Shown here: positions 39,683 through 48,444 of the stretch, piece after piece
Layout: every line of letters starts with the position of its first letter
Position numbering within the stretch: the stretch's first letter is position 1
NCBI RefSeq assembly: GCF_017351175.1
Contig: NZ_JAFMPN010000016.1
Location: 1,251-65,250 of the forward strand
Origin: Desulfovibrio sp. Huiquan2017
GTDB lineage: Bacteria; Desulfobacterota; Desulfovibrionia; Desulfovibrionales; Desulfovibrionaceae
Direction: 5' to 3'
Length of the DNA stretch: 64,000 bases
Translations under genes and position numbers: made by a program
The notes under the pieces: model-generated
Database searches by the model: none
What the model saw: the letters and a program-made list of their open reading frames with translations, nothing else
What the model was told of the DNA's origin: nothing

Positions 39683-40855
39683 TTACAATTCAAAACCGAT
39701 GATCGTGATGTCGTCCCGCCGTTTCTCCTGGCCCTGGTACCGCCTGAGCTCCTCGGCCAGGTCGAGGCCCTGGGCCGCGATGGGTGAGTTTTTCCCCTTG
39801 TCGAGGAACTCCTCGAGCCGGGTCCTGCCATAGGGGAAGCCACGCTCGCCGCCCACCTGGTCCACCAGGCCGTCGGAAGCGAGATAGAAACGCATGCCCC
39901 TCTCAACCTGGATATCGTGCTCGTTGAATTCAAAATCCCTGGGGGAGCGGACATAGCCCAGCCCGCAGCGGTCTCCCTTGACAACCTCCACCCCGTCTCC
40001 GTCCATGAAATAGAGCGGCGTATTGGCCCCGGCAAAGGTCAAGCGCCCTTTACTGCGGTCCACATGACACAGGGCGCAGTCCATGCCGTGGTCGGAGCGG
40101 GCATCCCTGCCGTTCTGGCGCAGGGCGTCCTTGATCAGCACATTCATCCGGGCCAGGACCTGGGCCGGACTTTCGGTGTCTTCGGTCGCCTTCCGGAGCA
40201 GCGAGGTCACGATCAGCGTCATGAACGCGCCCGGCACGCCGTGGCCGGTGCAGTCGATGACCCCGAGCAGGAAGCCGGTCCGGGTGGCCTGGAACCAATA
40301 GGCGTCACCGCCCACCACGTCCCGCTGCTCCCAGATCAGGAAGTGATCGGGGATGTAGTCGAAAAGCCCCTCCCTCTTGGGCAGGAACGAGGTCTGGATC
40401 AGGCTGGCGCAGTCGAGGCTCTCCCCGATCTGGCGCTGGGCCCGGGAGAGGTCTGCCATGGCCCGCCGCAGACGGATCTCGCGGGTGGCGAGGGTGTAGC
40501 CCATCCAGTGCATGTTCCACTTGAGTTTCTGGAAATCGTGGCCCTCGCCGCTGCCCCTGGGCAGCCCGATGTCATCATACCCCCCGTCCTTGAGGCGCTG
40601 GCACTGGTCGTTGAGTTCACGGATGGCCCGCAGGGCGAGGAAGTGGCTCATCCACTTGGCGAACGGCACCAGCAGGATAATGGAGGCGACGATAAGGGCG
40701 ATGAGCGCATTGGTGGCCTGCCCCTTCCCCCCCGATTGCAGGATGATGAAAATGGTCAGTGGGGACAGCACCATGGTCACCAGCAAGACGAAGCTCAGCT
40801 TGCGCTCGACACTCAGGTTTCGAACGGTTTCGGACAGGCTCGTCATCGCGCTCAC
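39683..40855 (-). CDS. Membrane PP2C-type (SpoIIE) phosphatase, SiaA-like
   Basis: The GTG at 40855 overlaps the cyclase stop codon and has GGTGAG upstream; ATG 40846 is an alternative. The 390-residue protein has two N-terminal membrane helices (about 20-65) without a large periplasmic domain, a linker, then a SpoIIE phosphatase domain: GDAYWFQATRTGFLLGVIDC, TGHGVPGAFMT and LASDGLVDQVGG hold the metal-binding Asp residues. In the Sia system this enzyme dephosphorylates SiaC. Lacking the sensor region of Pseudomonas SiaA, it may receive its signal from the membrane helices or from another protein. Confidence 0.9.
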   Translation of the reverse strand: MSAMTSLSETVRNLSVERKLSFVLLVTMVLSPLTIFIILQSGGKGQATNALIALIVASIILLVPFAKWMSHFLALRAIRELNDQCQRLKDGGYDDIGLPRGSGEGHDFQKLKWNMHWMGYTLATREIRLRRAMADLSRAQRQIGESLDCASLIQTSFLPKREGLFDYIPDHFLIWEQRDVVGGDAYWFQATRTGFLLGVIDCTGHGVPGAFMTLIVTSLLRKATEDTESPAQVLARMNVLIKDALRQNGRDARSDHGMDCALCHVDRSKGRLTFAGANTPLYFMDGDGVEVVKGDRCGLGYVRSPRDFEFNEHDIQVERGMRFYLASDGLVDQVGGERGFPYGRTRLEEFLDKGKNSPIAAQGLDLAEELRRYQGQEKRRDDITIIGFEL

Positions 40856-42003
40856 AGCAGCTCACCCCACTGGCCGCCGGGGCTTGAGGAGGGGCCGCAC
40901 CCGCTCTCCGGGCAACTTTCCCGGCGGTAGCATTCCGACCGGTCGCGGCCCTTCTTCTTGGCCGCGTACAGAGCGATGTCCGCGAACTTGAGCAGGGCGT
41001 CCAAGTCGTCCTCGACCATCATGGAGGTAAGGCCTATGGAGGCAGTCAGATGGAGTCGCACGGCACCGCAGTCGACCGGTTCAGAACGCAGATTGTGCAG
41101 GATGCGTTCTGCCACGGAGCAGGCGGCGCTGGTATCGGCGTCTGGCAGCAGGACCACGAATTCTTCGCCGCCGTATCGCCCGACGACGTCTATCTCGCGG
41201 ACCGAGGCGCGCATGCGACCGACGGTCTCAATCAACGCCCTGTCGCCCACGTCGTGGCCGTGGGTGTCGTTGACACCTTTAAAATAATCCAGGTCCAGAA
41301 TGAGCAGGGACAGGCCGGTCCCGTTGCGGCGGCTTCTGGCCGCTTCGCGGTTCGCCAGCTCCATGAAGTATGCCCTGTTCCACAGGCCTGTGAGGCTGTC
41401 GGTGCGGGCCAGGCGGCACATCTCCTCGAGCATATAGCGCCGCTCGGTGACGTCGGTCATAACGCCGACCACGGTGTCTTCCCCGTCCTCCGCGCTGCCC
41501 ATCAGACTGGCGCTGAGTTCCACCCACAATTCGTTCCCGCCCTCCGGAGCGGCTCGAACCTCCCGGCGGCGGACCGTTTGGGAGGCAAGGACCTTGCGGT
41601 ACTGGGCGTAGTCCTCCTCCGCCGCGAAAAGCAGCCGGATGTTGGGCAGTCTTTCGAGAAAGTCCTCCACGCGGGAAAAACCGAACATGCACGCTAGCGA
41701 CGGGTTGACCTCTATGAAGTTCCCGTCCCTGCCGCAGCGGTAGATGCCTTCCGTGACGTTCTCGAACACGCCCCGATACTTGGACTCGCTGTCCGCCAGC
41801 TCCCGGTTGAGACTGTTGAGGGAGTTCTGCATCCTGTCGCCCATGGTCACCATCCGTTCGCTTTGCCGCAACAGCTTGGCATACCCGTCGACAAGCGCCC
41901 GGAAGGCCCTTTCCGCATTGCGGTCCAGCCCCATGACGGTTTCCAACGCGGCCCGCGCCTGGTCCAGGGCGGTCGCTTCCTTGTAGAAGATGTCCTTACT
42001 CAT
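40852..42003 (-). CDS. PAS-GGDEF diguanylate cyclase, SiaD-like
   Basis: A 383-residue soluble protein with an N-terminal coiled-coil helix, a PAS domain (about 85-200: ENVTEGIYRCGRDGNFIEVN) and a GGDEF domain (TDSLTGLWNRAYF, DLDYFKGVNDTHGHDVGD, active site RYGGEEF). It makes c-di-GMP from GTP. An I-site RxxD is not obvious. It is the first large gene of the Sia-type operon and overlaps both neighbours, consistent with activation by SiaC. No membrane segment is seen. Confidence 0.93.
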   Translation of the reverse strand: MSKDIFYKEATALDQARAALETVMGLDRNAERAFRALVDGYAKLLRQSERMVTMGDRMQNSLNSLNRELADSESKYRGVFENVTEGIYRCGRDGNFIEVNPSLACMFGFSRVEDFLERLPNIRLLFAAEEDYAQYRKVLASQTVRRREVRAAPEGGNELWVELSASLMGSAEDGEDTVVGVMTDVTERRYMLEEMCRLARTDSLTGLWNRAYFMELANREAARSRRNGTGLSLLILDLDYFKGVNDTHGHDVGDRALIETVGRMRASVREIDVVGRYGGEEFVVLLPDADTSAACSVAERILHNLRSEPVDCGAVRLHLTASIGLTSMMVEDDLDALLKFADIALYAAKKKGRDRSECYRRESCPESGCGPSSSPGGQWGELL

Positions 42004-42212
42004 GAAATTATTAGTCCGTAGGCCGGATCTTCGTCCCGACCGCCGCTTCGGGCGGCGAGCAGGTAAATGGTCGCAGTCTCCAGCGTCAGCAAGGCGACCC
42101 CGGCACCGACGGCAATCGCCGACATGTTGCGAAGTTCCTTGCGCTCACGCCATCTGACCTGCACCTCAAACTCTCCACGGTGAAATTCGCCATCACTCCC
42201 GCAGCAGTTCAT
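42000..42212 (-). CDS. Small membrane protein leading the Sia-type operon
   Basis: A 70-residue frame whose stop overlaps the start of the cyclase gene (ATGA). It holds one hydrophobic helix (MSAIAVGAGVALLTLETATI, continuing YLLAA) and a short acidic tail. The start is uncertain: 42212 has a short GGA, while 42125, with AAGGAA upstream, would give a 41-residue protein that still contains the helix. The Fur-like palindrome lies 25 bp upstream of the longer start. The function is unknown. Confidence 0.55.
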   Translation of the reverse strand: MNCCGSDGEFHRGEFEVQVRWRERKELRNMSAIAVGAGVALLTLETATIYLLAARSGGRDEDPAYGLIIS

Positions 42213-42236
42213 TCCGGCCCCGCCTTATTATGAAAT

Positions 42237-42251
42237 TGAAAATCGTTTTCA
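42237..42251. promoter_or_regulatory. Fur-box-like palindrome TGAAAATCGTTTTCA
   Basis: Perfect six-base arms TGAAAA / TTTTCA with a three-base centre, a close match to the Fur motif reported for Desulfovibrio. It lies directly upstream of the small membrane protein and cyclase genes of the Sia-type operon. Confidence 0.7.
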
Positions 42252-42996
42252 GTGATTATTTAGACTTTCGGCTTTTGTCAACACCCTTTCTCGGCACCAT
42301 GGCGATTGATTCCGAGATGATAATCAGGCCAAAACGACACACGCGTTCAAGCCTCTTTGCCCCAAGGGTCTCCACGCACTCCCCCTCTGCAATCGAGCCT
42401 TTCTCGCAGGTGTCACTTGCAACGATAACGATGGGGTCCGTTATGAATTGGCGTTTTCAACCAACTGGCATAACGAAGGCAAGCGGCCGTCGTATTGATT
42501 GCTTACGACCTTTCACATCATTGGTAATAAATACAAAGTCGGCCTCATCACAGGTCGAGACATCAAGGAATATTGCAAAAACATAACAACTCTCCCTTGC
42601 TGGGGCCGAGTCAAAATGCCAGGTCATGCTTCATGTCTAGAGGGCAGCCAGAAACAAAATAGAAAAACGAAATCAAAGCATTGCCGTGACACCAGGAAGT
42701 GAGACTTTCCGAGCCTTCTCTTCGGCACCAGATAAAAACAAGGGCCACGACCGACAAAGCCGCGGTCTTTTCTCCGTTCCCCGCATGGCACGGCGATGGA
42801 CAGCCGACGGCAATTCGGCTACATCCGCCACACTGTCTCCGGTAGGCATTGCTCCCGAGGCCAAGGCACGAACCGACGCCGGCACCCCGCCCGTCCAGGT
42901 TCATTTTCTTTACGAAATGCCACCTTTGATCATATAGTATTATACCGAAGGGGACGATACGCTGTCGTCTAAAGATTCAACTAAGTTGAGGGTTCA
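42252..42996. other. Intergenic region with possible gene relics
   Basis: About 745 bp without an intact gene. On the minus strand, about 42255-42440 reads as a coding-like stretch (IAEGECVETLGAKRLERVC, FGLIIISESIAMVPRKG, then stop), and about 42450-42560 gives another (STCDEADFVFITNDVKG) in a different frame. They look like pieces of one broken gene that I cannot identify. The leader just before 42997 has TTGAGGG as ribosome binding site for the chemoreceptor gene. Confidence 0.4.
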
Positions 42997-44802
42997 ATGT
43001 TCACGAATTTGAGCTTGAAGGTCAAAGTGTTGGCCCTGGCCCTGCTCGGGCCGGTCATTGTCGCCGTGGTGCTGTCCGTCCACCAGGCCATCCAAATCCG
43101 CAACGACGCCGAGGCAGGCATCGTTCAACAGAGCCGGGCGCTCATCCTCATGGCCGAGGCCGCCCGGACCGAAATGGCCAAGAAGCTCAACATGGGCATC
43201 ATCGTGCCCTTCGACCAGCTCGACACCCAGGAAAAACTCCTCGAATCCATTCCGGTCATCACCGCCATCAACATGGCCAAACAACAGGCCAAGAAGCTGA
43301 ACTACAATTTCCGGGTCCCCAAGGTCGCGCCGCGCAACCCGGTGAACAAACCCACGCCCTTCGAAGAAAAGGTGCTGGCCGAACTCAAGTCCACGGACCT
43401 GAAGGAAAAGGTCATCATCCAAGACAACGCCATCCACTATTTCCGCCCCATTCGCCTGACCAAGGAATGCCTGTACTGCCACGGGGACAACAAGGGCGAC
43501 CGGGACCCCGTCGGCGGCGTCAAGGAAGGCTGGAAGGAAGGCGAAATCCACGGCGCGTTCGAAATCACGACCACCCTTGAGGAAGTCAACGCCAGTGTGT
43601 TCAAGGCCGAACTCTACGCCGCCCTCGAAACCGTGGCCGTGCTCCTGGCCGTGGGCGCCCTCGTCTGGATCCTGGTCAAGCTGATCATAGTCGGTCCGCT
43701 CTTCCGCATCCGCACCTACGCCAAGGCCGTGGCCGACGGCGACATCGAAGCCAAGCCCGAAGGCAACTTCGCCGCCGAACTGGGCGTCGTCAAGGAAGCC
43801 ATCCAGACCATGGTCGGCAACCTCAAGGCCAAGATGTTCGAAGCCGCCCAGAAGCAGGACGAGGCCGAACACGCCAAGGGCCGCGCCGAAAAGGCTATGG
43901 AAGAAGCCCGGGCCCAGGAAGCCAAAACCAACGCCCTGCTGACCACCATGCAGCGCATCGCGGGCGAAGCATCGCTCATCGCCGAACAGGTCACCTCGGC
44001 CGCCGACGAACTCTCCGCCCAGGCCGAACAGGTCAGCCAGGGCGCGGAGGTTCAACGCGACCGGACCACCCAGACCGCCACGGCCATGGAAGAAATGAAT
44101 GCCACGGTCCTCGAAGTGGCCCGCAACTCGTCCAACTCCGCCGAGTCCGCGGCCAACGCCCGGACCCAGGCCCAGGAAGGCGCCAAGGTCGTGCGCGAGG
44201 CCACCAACGCCATCCGCGAAGTCCACGACCTGACCGCCACCCTCAAGCAGTCCATGGGCCAACTCGGCAAGCAGACCACCGACATCGGTCAGATCATGAA
44301 CGTCATCGAGGACATCGCCGACCAAACCAACCTCCTGGCCCTGAACGCCGCCATCGAGGCCGCCCGCGCGGGCGAGGCGGGACGCGGCTTCGCCGTGGTC
44401 GCCGACGAGGTCCGCAAGCTGGCCGAAAAGACCATGGCCGCCACCAAGGAGGTCGGCGACGCCATCCAGGTCATCCAGGATGCCGCCGCAACCAACATCC
44501 GGAGCGTGGACCACGCGGCCAAGGCCGTGGGACAGGCCACCGAACTGGCCAACCGCTCCGGCGAGGCCCTCGACTCCATTGTCGAGTACGCCGACGACAC
44601 CTCCGGCCAGGTGCAGTCCATCGCTACCGCTGCCGAGGAGCAGTCCGCCGCGTCCGAGGAAATCAACCGCGCCGTGGACGACATCAATCTCATCGCCAGC
44701 GAAACCGCCGAAGGGATGAACCAGTCCGCCGAAGCAGTCAACGAACTGGCCCGGCTCTCCAACCAGCTCCGCAAGCTCATTGAGGAAATGAACGCCCACT
44801 AG
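42997..44802 (+). CDS. Methyl-accepting chemotaxis protein with heme-binding (DUF3365) sensor domain
   Basis: A 601-residue chemoreceptor. A membrane helix (about 8-28), a periplasmic DUF3365/Tll0287-like domain (about 35-195) with one c-type heme motif CLYCH (C158, C161, H162), a second membrane helix (about 205-228), HAMP, a coiled coil and the signalling domain with the conserved hairpin tip [20 protein letters not shown]. There is no pentapeptide tail. A covalent heme suggests that it senses redox state, oxygen or another small ligand. It is a single-gene unit with its own terminator. Confidence 0.94.
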   Translation: MFTNLSLKVKVLALALLGPVIVAVVLSVHQAIQIRNDAEAGIVQQSRALILMAEAARTEMAKKLNMGIIVPFDQLDTQEKLLESIPVITAINMAKQQAKKLNYNFRVPKVAPRNPVNKPTPFEEKVLAELKSTDLKEKVIIQDNAIHYFRPIRLTKECLYCHGDNKGDRDPVGGVKEGWKEGEIHGAFEITTTLEEVNASVFKAELYAALETVAVLLAVGALVWILVKLIIVGPLFRIRTYAKAVADGDIEAKPEGNFAAELGVVKEAIQTMVGNLKAKMFEAAQKQDEAEHAKGRAEKAMEEARAQEAKTNALLTTMQRIAGEASLIAEQVTSAADELSAQAEQVSQGAEVQRDRTTQTATAMEEMNATVLEVARNSSNSAESAANARTQAQEGAKVVREATNAIREVHDLTATLKQSMGQLGKQTTDIGQIMNVIEDIADQTNLLALNAAIEAARAGEAGRGFAVVADEVRKLAEKTMAATKEVGDAIQVIQDAAATNIRSVDHAAKAVGQATELANRSGEALDSIVEYADDTSGQVQSIATAAEEQSAASEEINRAVDDINLIASETAEGMNQSAEAVNELARLSNQLRKLIEEMNAH

Positions 44803-44827
44803 AGCGAACGGACAACGAAAAAACGAC

Positions 44828-44862
44828 CGAGGCCCGGGGCAAAACCCGGGCCTCGTTTTTTT
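44828..44862 (+). terminator. Terminator of the chemoreceptor gene
   Basis: An 11-bp perfect GC-rich stem (CGAGGCCCGGG / CCCGGGCCTCG) with a six-base loop followed by seven T residues. Confidence 0.95.
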
Positions 44863-45270
44863 AGGATTCATCTTCCCTGTCCAAAGGGGATCAAAAAGGT
44901 GAGGGCTACGGCGGGCCGCCATACTCTCGGTGAAGATTACACAAACCGAGCCGAAGGAGAGCCGGACCGAGCCAATGGACGCACAACGGGCAAATCGCCT
45001 CTGAAACGATCCTGAACGCCGCGAAGGGTCATATCGGGAACGGCATGCAAAGCGTGGAAAAAAGGGCGACTCGTCCTTAACCGCCCTGCTCCGAAAGTTT
45101 TTTTGGGGAGCCATTCCCCCACCAGTCTCCCCGCCGCGCCGATTAGCTGGAATCCGCAGCCCCAAGCAAGAAAGGTTTCTCGCGGTCGAGGGCTTCCGTC
45201 ACCAGGGAGCGAGAATAATTCGGGTTGAAACTGCCATGATCCCGCAGTTGGCCCTGTTCACGAAATCTCG
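44863..45270. other. Gap between chemoreceptor and methyltransferase
   Basis: No intact gene. On the minus strand, directly after the methyltransferase stop, 45143-45265 reads as a coding-like tail (RFREQGQLRDHGSFNPNYSR, then SLVTEALDREKPFLLGAADS, then a stop). It may be the 3' end of a gene replaced or interrupted by the AT-rich methyltransferase gene. The remainder shows nothing I can support. Confidence 0.4.
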
Positions 45271-46110
45271 TTACACCTTTACGACATGTACTGTGTCAAG
45301 ATTCCTGTCGCATGTATTGCTATAGTATTTTATATCAAATCTATTCAAATCCACATCAGATTCTATTTTTTCAAGAGCCGGAGTATACATAAAACGCCCG
45401 CCCTCTTTTAAGCTCTCCAATATCTCATGATATTTTTGTGCATATATTGATTGCTTCGCACTACCCAAAAATATTTGCCGCGCAAAATGATTAGAAAACG
45501 ACATGTGCGCAATAATAGCACCAAATGTGCCCTTTTTAAATTTAAGATCAAGCCAATTACCACAAATAATCGACCTATCTGAATTCGCATATTGATCTAC
45601 ACCAAATACATCTACATATCCTGCCAGTCTTAGTTGTTTGACAAGATGATTCTTTTCGCCACAGCCTACATCAAGAATTGGTTCAATTAATTTCTGTTCA
45701 TCCAGCCTGAGAATCTGCCATTGAAAATCACCTGAATATTCACTGCACAAGGCGTGCTGTATTTTATAGTCATCTGCTTGTACACAGAGTTTCAATTCCG
45801 CAATCAGCTTGGCCCGATGATCAATCACGATTTTTTCCACCTCTGCAATTGAGCTTCGTAAGTTGAGTCTTGCAATGGTGCGGAAAAGATCATCGTATAT
45901 GCTTTTTATATGACGTATTGCTAAATCTGTGAACGATATATATTGGTTATTATGAACGCATTGTGAAATAAAATAATTATACGAATGAGCTGCTGCGCTT
46001 CGCATTTTATCCACATTTTCAAAAATATGATATTGAACTCTGTTTGACCATATCAACTCAACTATTGAATTTCTTGTTTTTTCGCTTTGTAAATATTCTA
46101 CTATATTCAT
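45271..46110 (-). CDS. AT-rich SAM-dependent methyltransferase
   Basis: A 279-residue protein from ATG 46110; a GTG at 46125 would add five residues. The N-terminal half is helical and unassigned. The C-terminal half is a class I methyltransferase fold with motif I PILDVGCGEKNHLV, an acidic residue after strand 2 (VFGVDQYAN) and a motif IV-like FGAIIAHMSFSNHF. Base composition is far lower in GC than the surrounding genes, which points to horizontal acquisition. The substrate is unknown. Confidence 0.85.
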   Translation of the reverse strand: MNIVEYLQSEKTRNSIVELIWSNRVQYHIFENVDKMRSAAAHSYNYFISQCVHNNQYISFTDLAIRHIKSIYDDLFRTIARLNLRSSIAEVEKIVIDHRAKLIAELKLCVQADDYKIQHALCSEYSGDFQWQILRLDEQKLIEPILDVGCGEKNHLVKQLRLAGYVDVFGVDQYANSDRSIICGNWLDLKFKKGTFGAIIAHMSFSNHFARQIFLGSAKQSIYAQKYHEILESLKEGGRFMYTPALEKIESDVDLNRFDIKYYSNTCDRNLDTVHVVKV

Positions 46111-46399
46111 AACATTACCAATCACCGTATGATTAATCGCCTAAGCGCTCTTGGCTGTGATGTTGTTATCGTCAAGCAACTTATATTATGATAAAATCAA
46201 GCAAGACCAGATGTAAAGTCCCCGGAAATCAAATCCATTATCTAACCGCAAGAGAAAGGGCTTACCCCCCGGTCCACCGACCTGCGCTTCATGGACTCTC
46301 GGGTTTATCTCCCACGCCGTCCGGCCCCGCTTGTCATCGCCGGGCTGTTTCATTATGGTTCACGGATTGCCGAACAGACATCCAACGCGAGGAAAGTCC

Positions 46400-47788
46400 A
46401 TGGACATAGCCGACCCGGCTGCGTTGATACGGAGTTTATCGAACAAGCAGGGACTTGCGGCCCTGCTGGACGTGTTGCCTCTGGGCGTGGCGATCATGGA
46501 TCGGGACGGAACCTTGTTGGCGGTGAACCGGAACTACGAGTCGCTGACCGGCGTGACGGGCGAGCAGGTGCGAGGCATCCGCTGCCTGCATGCCCTGCGC
46601 TCGGACTACTGCATGCGCAACTGCCCCGTGCTGGACGGCTGGACGGACAAGCGCACGCGGACGTTGGAGGCGAACATCATCAACCGCGAGCGGGAGAAGG
46701 TCAGCATACACCTGACCTTGGCCCCGCTAGTGGCGGAGGACGGTTCCATCCGGGGAGTCATTGAAACCCTGATGCCCGCGTCCGTGCATGCCCTGGATGA
46801 AATCGTCAGCGGGGTTTCGGGCCTGGGCGAACTGGTGGGGCGCAGTCCGGAAGTTCGCAAGATTTTCGCCATGACCCCATCCATCGCCCAGACGGATTCG
46901 CCGGTGCTGATCACGGGCGAGACGGGCACGGGCAAGGACATGCTGGCCGAGGAGATCCACAAGGAATCGGACCGGGACGGCCCGTTCGTCAAGGTCAACT
47001 GCGGCGCGCTGCCTGTGCCCCTGCTGGAATCCGAGCTGTTCGGACACGCCAAGAACGCCCTGCCCGGGGCGGACCACGCCAAGCCGGGCCGGCTACGCAT
47101 GGCCCACGGGGGATCGCTGTTCATCACCGAGATCGGGGACCTGCCCCTGCCTTTGCAGACCAAGCTGCTGGCATACATGGACGACCATGCCGTGCGCCCC
47201 ATCGGATCCACCAAGGTGGTCCACACGGACGTACGCATCATGGCGGCCAGCCATTACGACCTGGAGGACATGGTCCGGCGCAAGCGATTCCGGCGGGACC
47301 TGCTCTACCGGCTGAACGTCATCCGCCTGCACCTGCCGCCCCTGCGCGAACGGGGCGAAGACCTGCTCCTGCTCCAGGACCATTTCCTGAAGATGTTCCA
47401 GGTGCGCTACGGCAAGAAGGTGGACCGCTTCTCCAAAAATGTGGAGACGCTGCTGCGCTCCTACGAATTTCCGGGAAACATCCGGGAGCTGCGCAACCTG
47501 ATCGAATACGCCGTCAATTTCTGCGACAGCAACGTCATCCGCATGCGCCACCTGCCGGGGTACATGCTCCACGGGCCCAACCTGCCCGAGAACCTGTCCG
47601 TGCCGCCCCGGGCCATGGAGACGGGCGCGGTCCGGGCGGCTCCGCCCGAGCGATGGGAGGATGTGCAGCGCAAGATGATCCTGGAAGCCCTGGTCAAGAC
47701 CGGCGGCCGCAAGTCCAAGGCGGCCGAACTGCTCGGTTGGGGCCGGTCCACTCTGTGGCGCAAGATGAAACACTTCGGCATTGAATAG
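46400..47788 (+). CDS. PAS-containing sigma-54 activator-like regulator with altered GAFTGA loop
   Basis: The ATG at 46400 is chosen for GAGGAAAG upstream; the frame extends further without similarity. The 462-residue protein has a PAS domain (about 15-130) with a Cys group (C62, C71, C75), an AAA+ sigma-54-interaction domain with intact Walker A GETGTGK (173-179), and a Fis-type HTH (KSKAAELLGWGRSTLWRKM). Two key sites are altered: the loop that contacts sigma-54 reads NALPGA (219-224) instead of GAFTGA, and Walker B reads LFITEIGD instead of LFLDEIGD. It may bind DNA and regulate without standard sigma-54 activation. A NifX-like gene follows nine bases later. Confidence 0.9.
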   Translation: MDIADPAALIRSLSNKQGLAALLDVLPLGVAIMDRDGTLLAVNRNYESLTGVTGEQVRGIRCLHALRSDYCMRNCPVLDGWTDKRTRTLEANIINREREKVSIHLTLAPLVAEDGSIRGVIETLMPASVHALDEIVSGVSGLGELVGRSPEVRKIFAMTPSIAQTDSPVLITGETGTGKDMLAEEIHKESDRDGPFVKVNCGALPVPLLESELFGHAKNALPGADHAKPGRLRMAHGGSLFITEIGDLPLPLQTKLLAYMDDHAVRPIGSTKVVHTDVRIMAASHYDLEDMVRRKRFRRDLLYRLNVIRLHLPPLRERGEDLLLLQDHFLKMFQVRYGKKVDRFSKNVETLLRSYEFPGNIRELRNLIEYAVNFCDSNVIRMRHLPGYMLHGPNLPENLSVPPRAMETGAVRAAPPERWEDVQRKMILEALVKTGGRKSKAAELLGWGRSTLWRKMKHFGIE

Positions 47789-47797
47789 GCGGATCCC

Positions 47798-48136
47798 ATG
47801 GAAAACATCCTCATCCCGCTCATGGACAACGAGCTGTCCCCCCGTTTCGACCTCGCCCCGGAGGTGTTGATCGTCTCCATCACCCGCGAAACCAGCGCCA
47901 TGGGCACCCTCAGCGAACGGGTCGTCACCTTCGAGACTCCGTCGGCCGAGGCCATGTACCGCCTGGTCATGGCCGAGAACATCCAGACCATCATCTGCTC
48001 GGGCATGGAAAAAGAGGTCTTCGAATTCCTCAAGCGCAAGGGAATCAACGTCCTGGACAACGTCTGCGGTCCGGTGGACCCCATTCTCGAAGCCTATCTG
48101 GCCGGTCAACTCTCGCCCGGCCAAAATTATTTCTAG
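47798..48136 (+). CDS. NifX/NifB-like FeMo-cofactor-binding domain protein
   Basis: A 112-residue protein of the dinitrogenase iron-molybdenum cofactor biosynthesis family: MENILIPLMDNELSPRFDLA at the N-terminus, an alpha/beta core with IQTIICSGMEKEVFEFLKRK, and GPVDPILEAYLAGQLSPG at the end. Stand-alone members are common in sulfate reducers and are not proof of nitrogen fixation. It probably binds an iron-sulfur cluster or related cofactor. The nine-base spacing from the upstream regulator suggests one operon. Confidence 0.85.
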   Translation: MENILIPLMDNELSPRFDLAPEVLIVSITRETSAMGTLSERVVTFETPSAEAMYRLVMAENIQTIICSGMEKEVFEFLKRKGINVLDNVCGPVDPILEAYLAGQLSPGQNYF

Positions 48137-48444
48137 CCCGCCCCCTTGTGCCGTTTTGTTTTATTGTGAAACATAGCCATGTTCCAAAATAGTCCCATTT
48201 TGTTTCATTTCGTCCTTGAGCAAAGTTTCACATAATACTCTTGACGCAAAGAACCAATTGCTATCTATAGAAACCCGGACCTGTTGATCGTTCCAGGCCG
48301 CGAACTTCGTTCGGGCCGCATCGATGGGGGTCGGTGCCGGTCAACCTCGTCCGAGGCCGTGTTTCACAACGGGGCGTGCCGTTTTCCTGCGAAACGGGCG
48401 TCCCACCCATGTGCAAACAGTACTTCTTGGGAGGAAGGATTAGC
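48137..48444. promoter_or_regulatory. Leader region of the transport operon
   Basis: About 300 bp upstream of the CBS gene. TGAAAC/GTTTCA elements occur at 48167-48172, 48202-48207 and 48225-48230, the outer two as GTGAAAC and GTTTCAC in inverted orientation. A possible promoter is TTGACG at 48241 with TATCTA at 48262, although the 15-base spacing is short. The long untranslated leader that would result could hold further control, but no known riboswitch was recognised. Confidence 0.35.

Noticed and set aside
42994-45165. 723-codon minus-strand frame opposite the chemoreceptor gene
   Set aside because: Gly/Leu/Val-rich low complexity antisense to a fully supported chemoreceptor gene.
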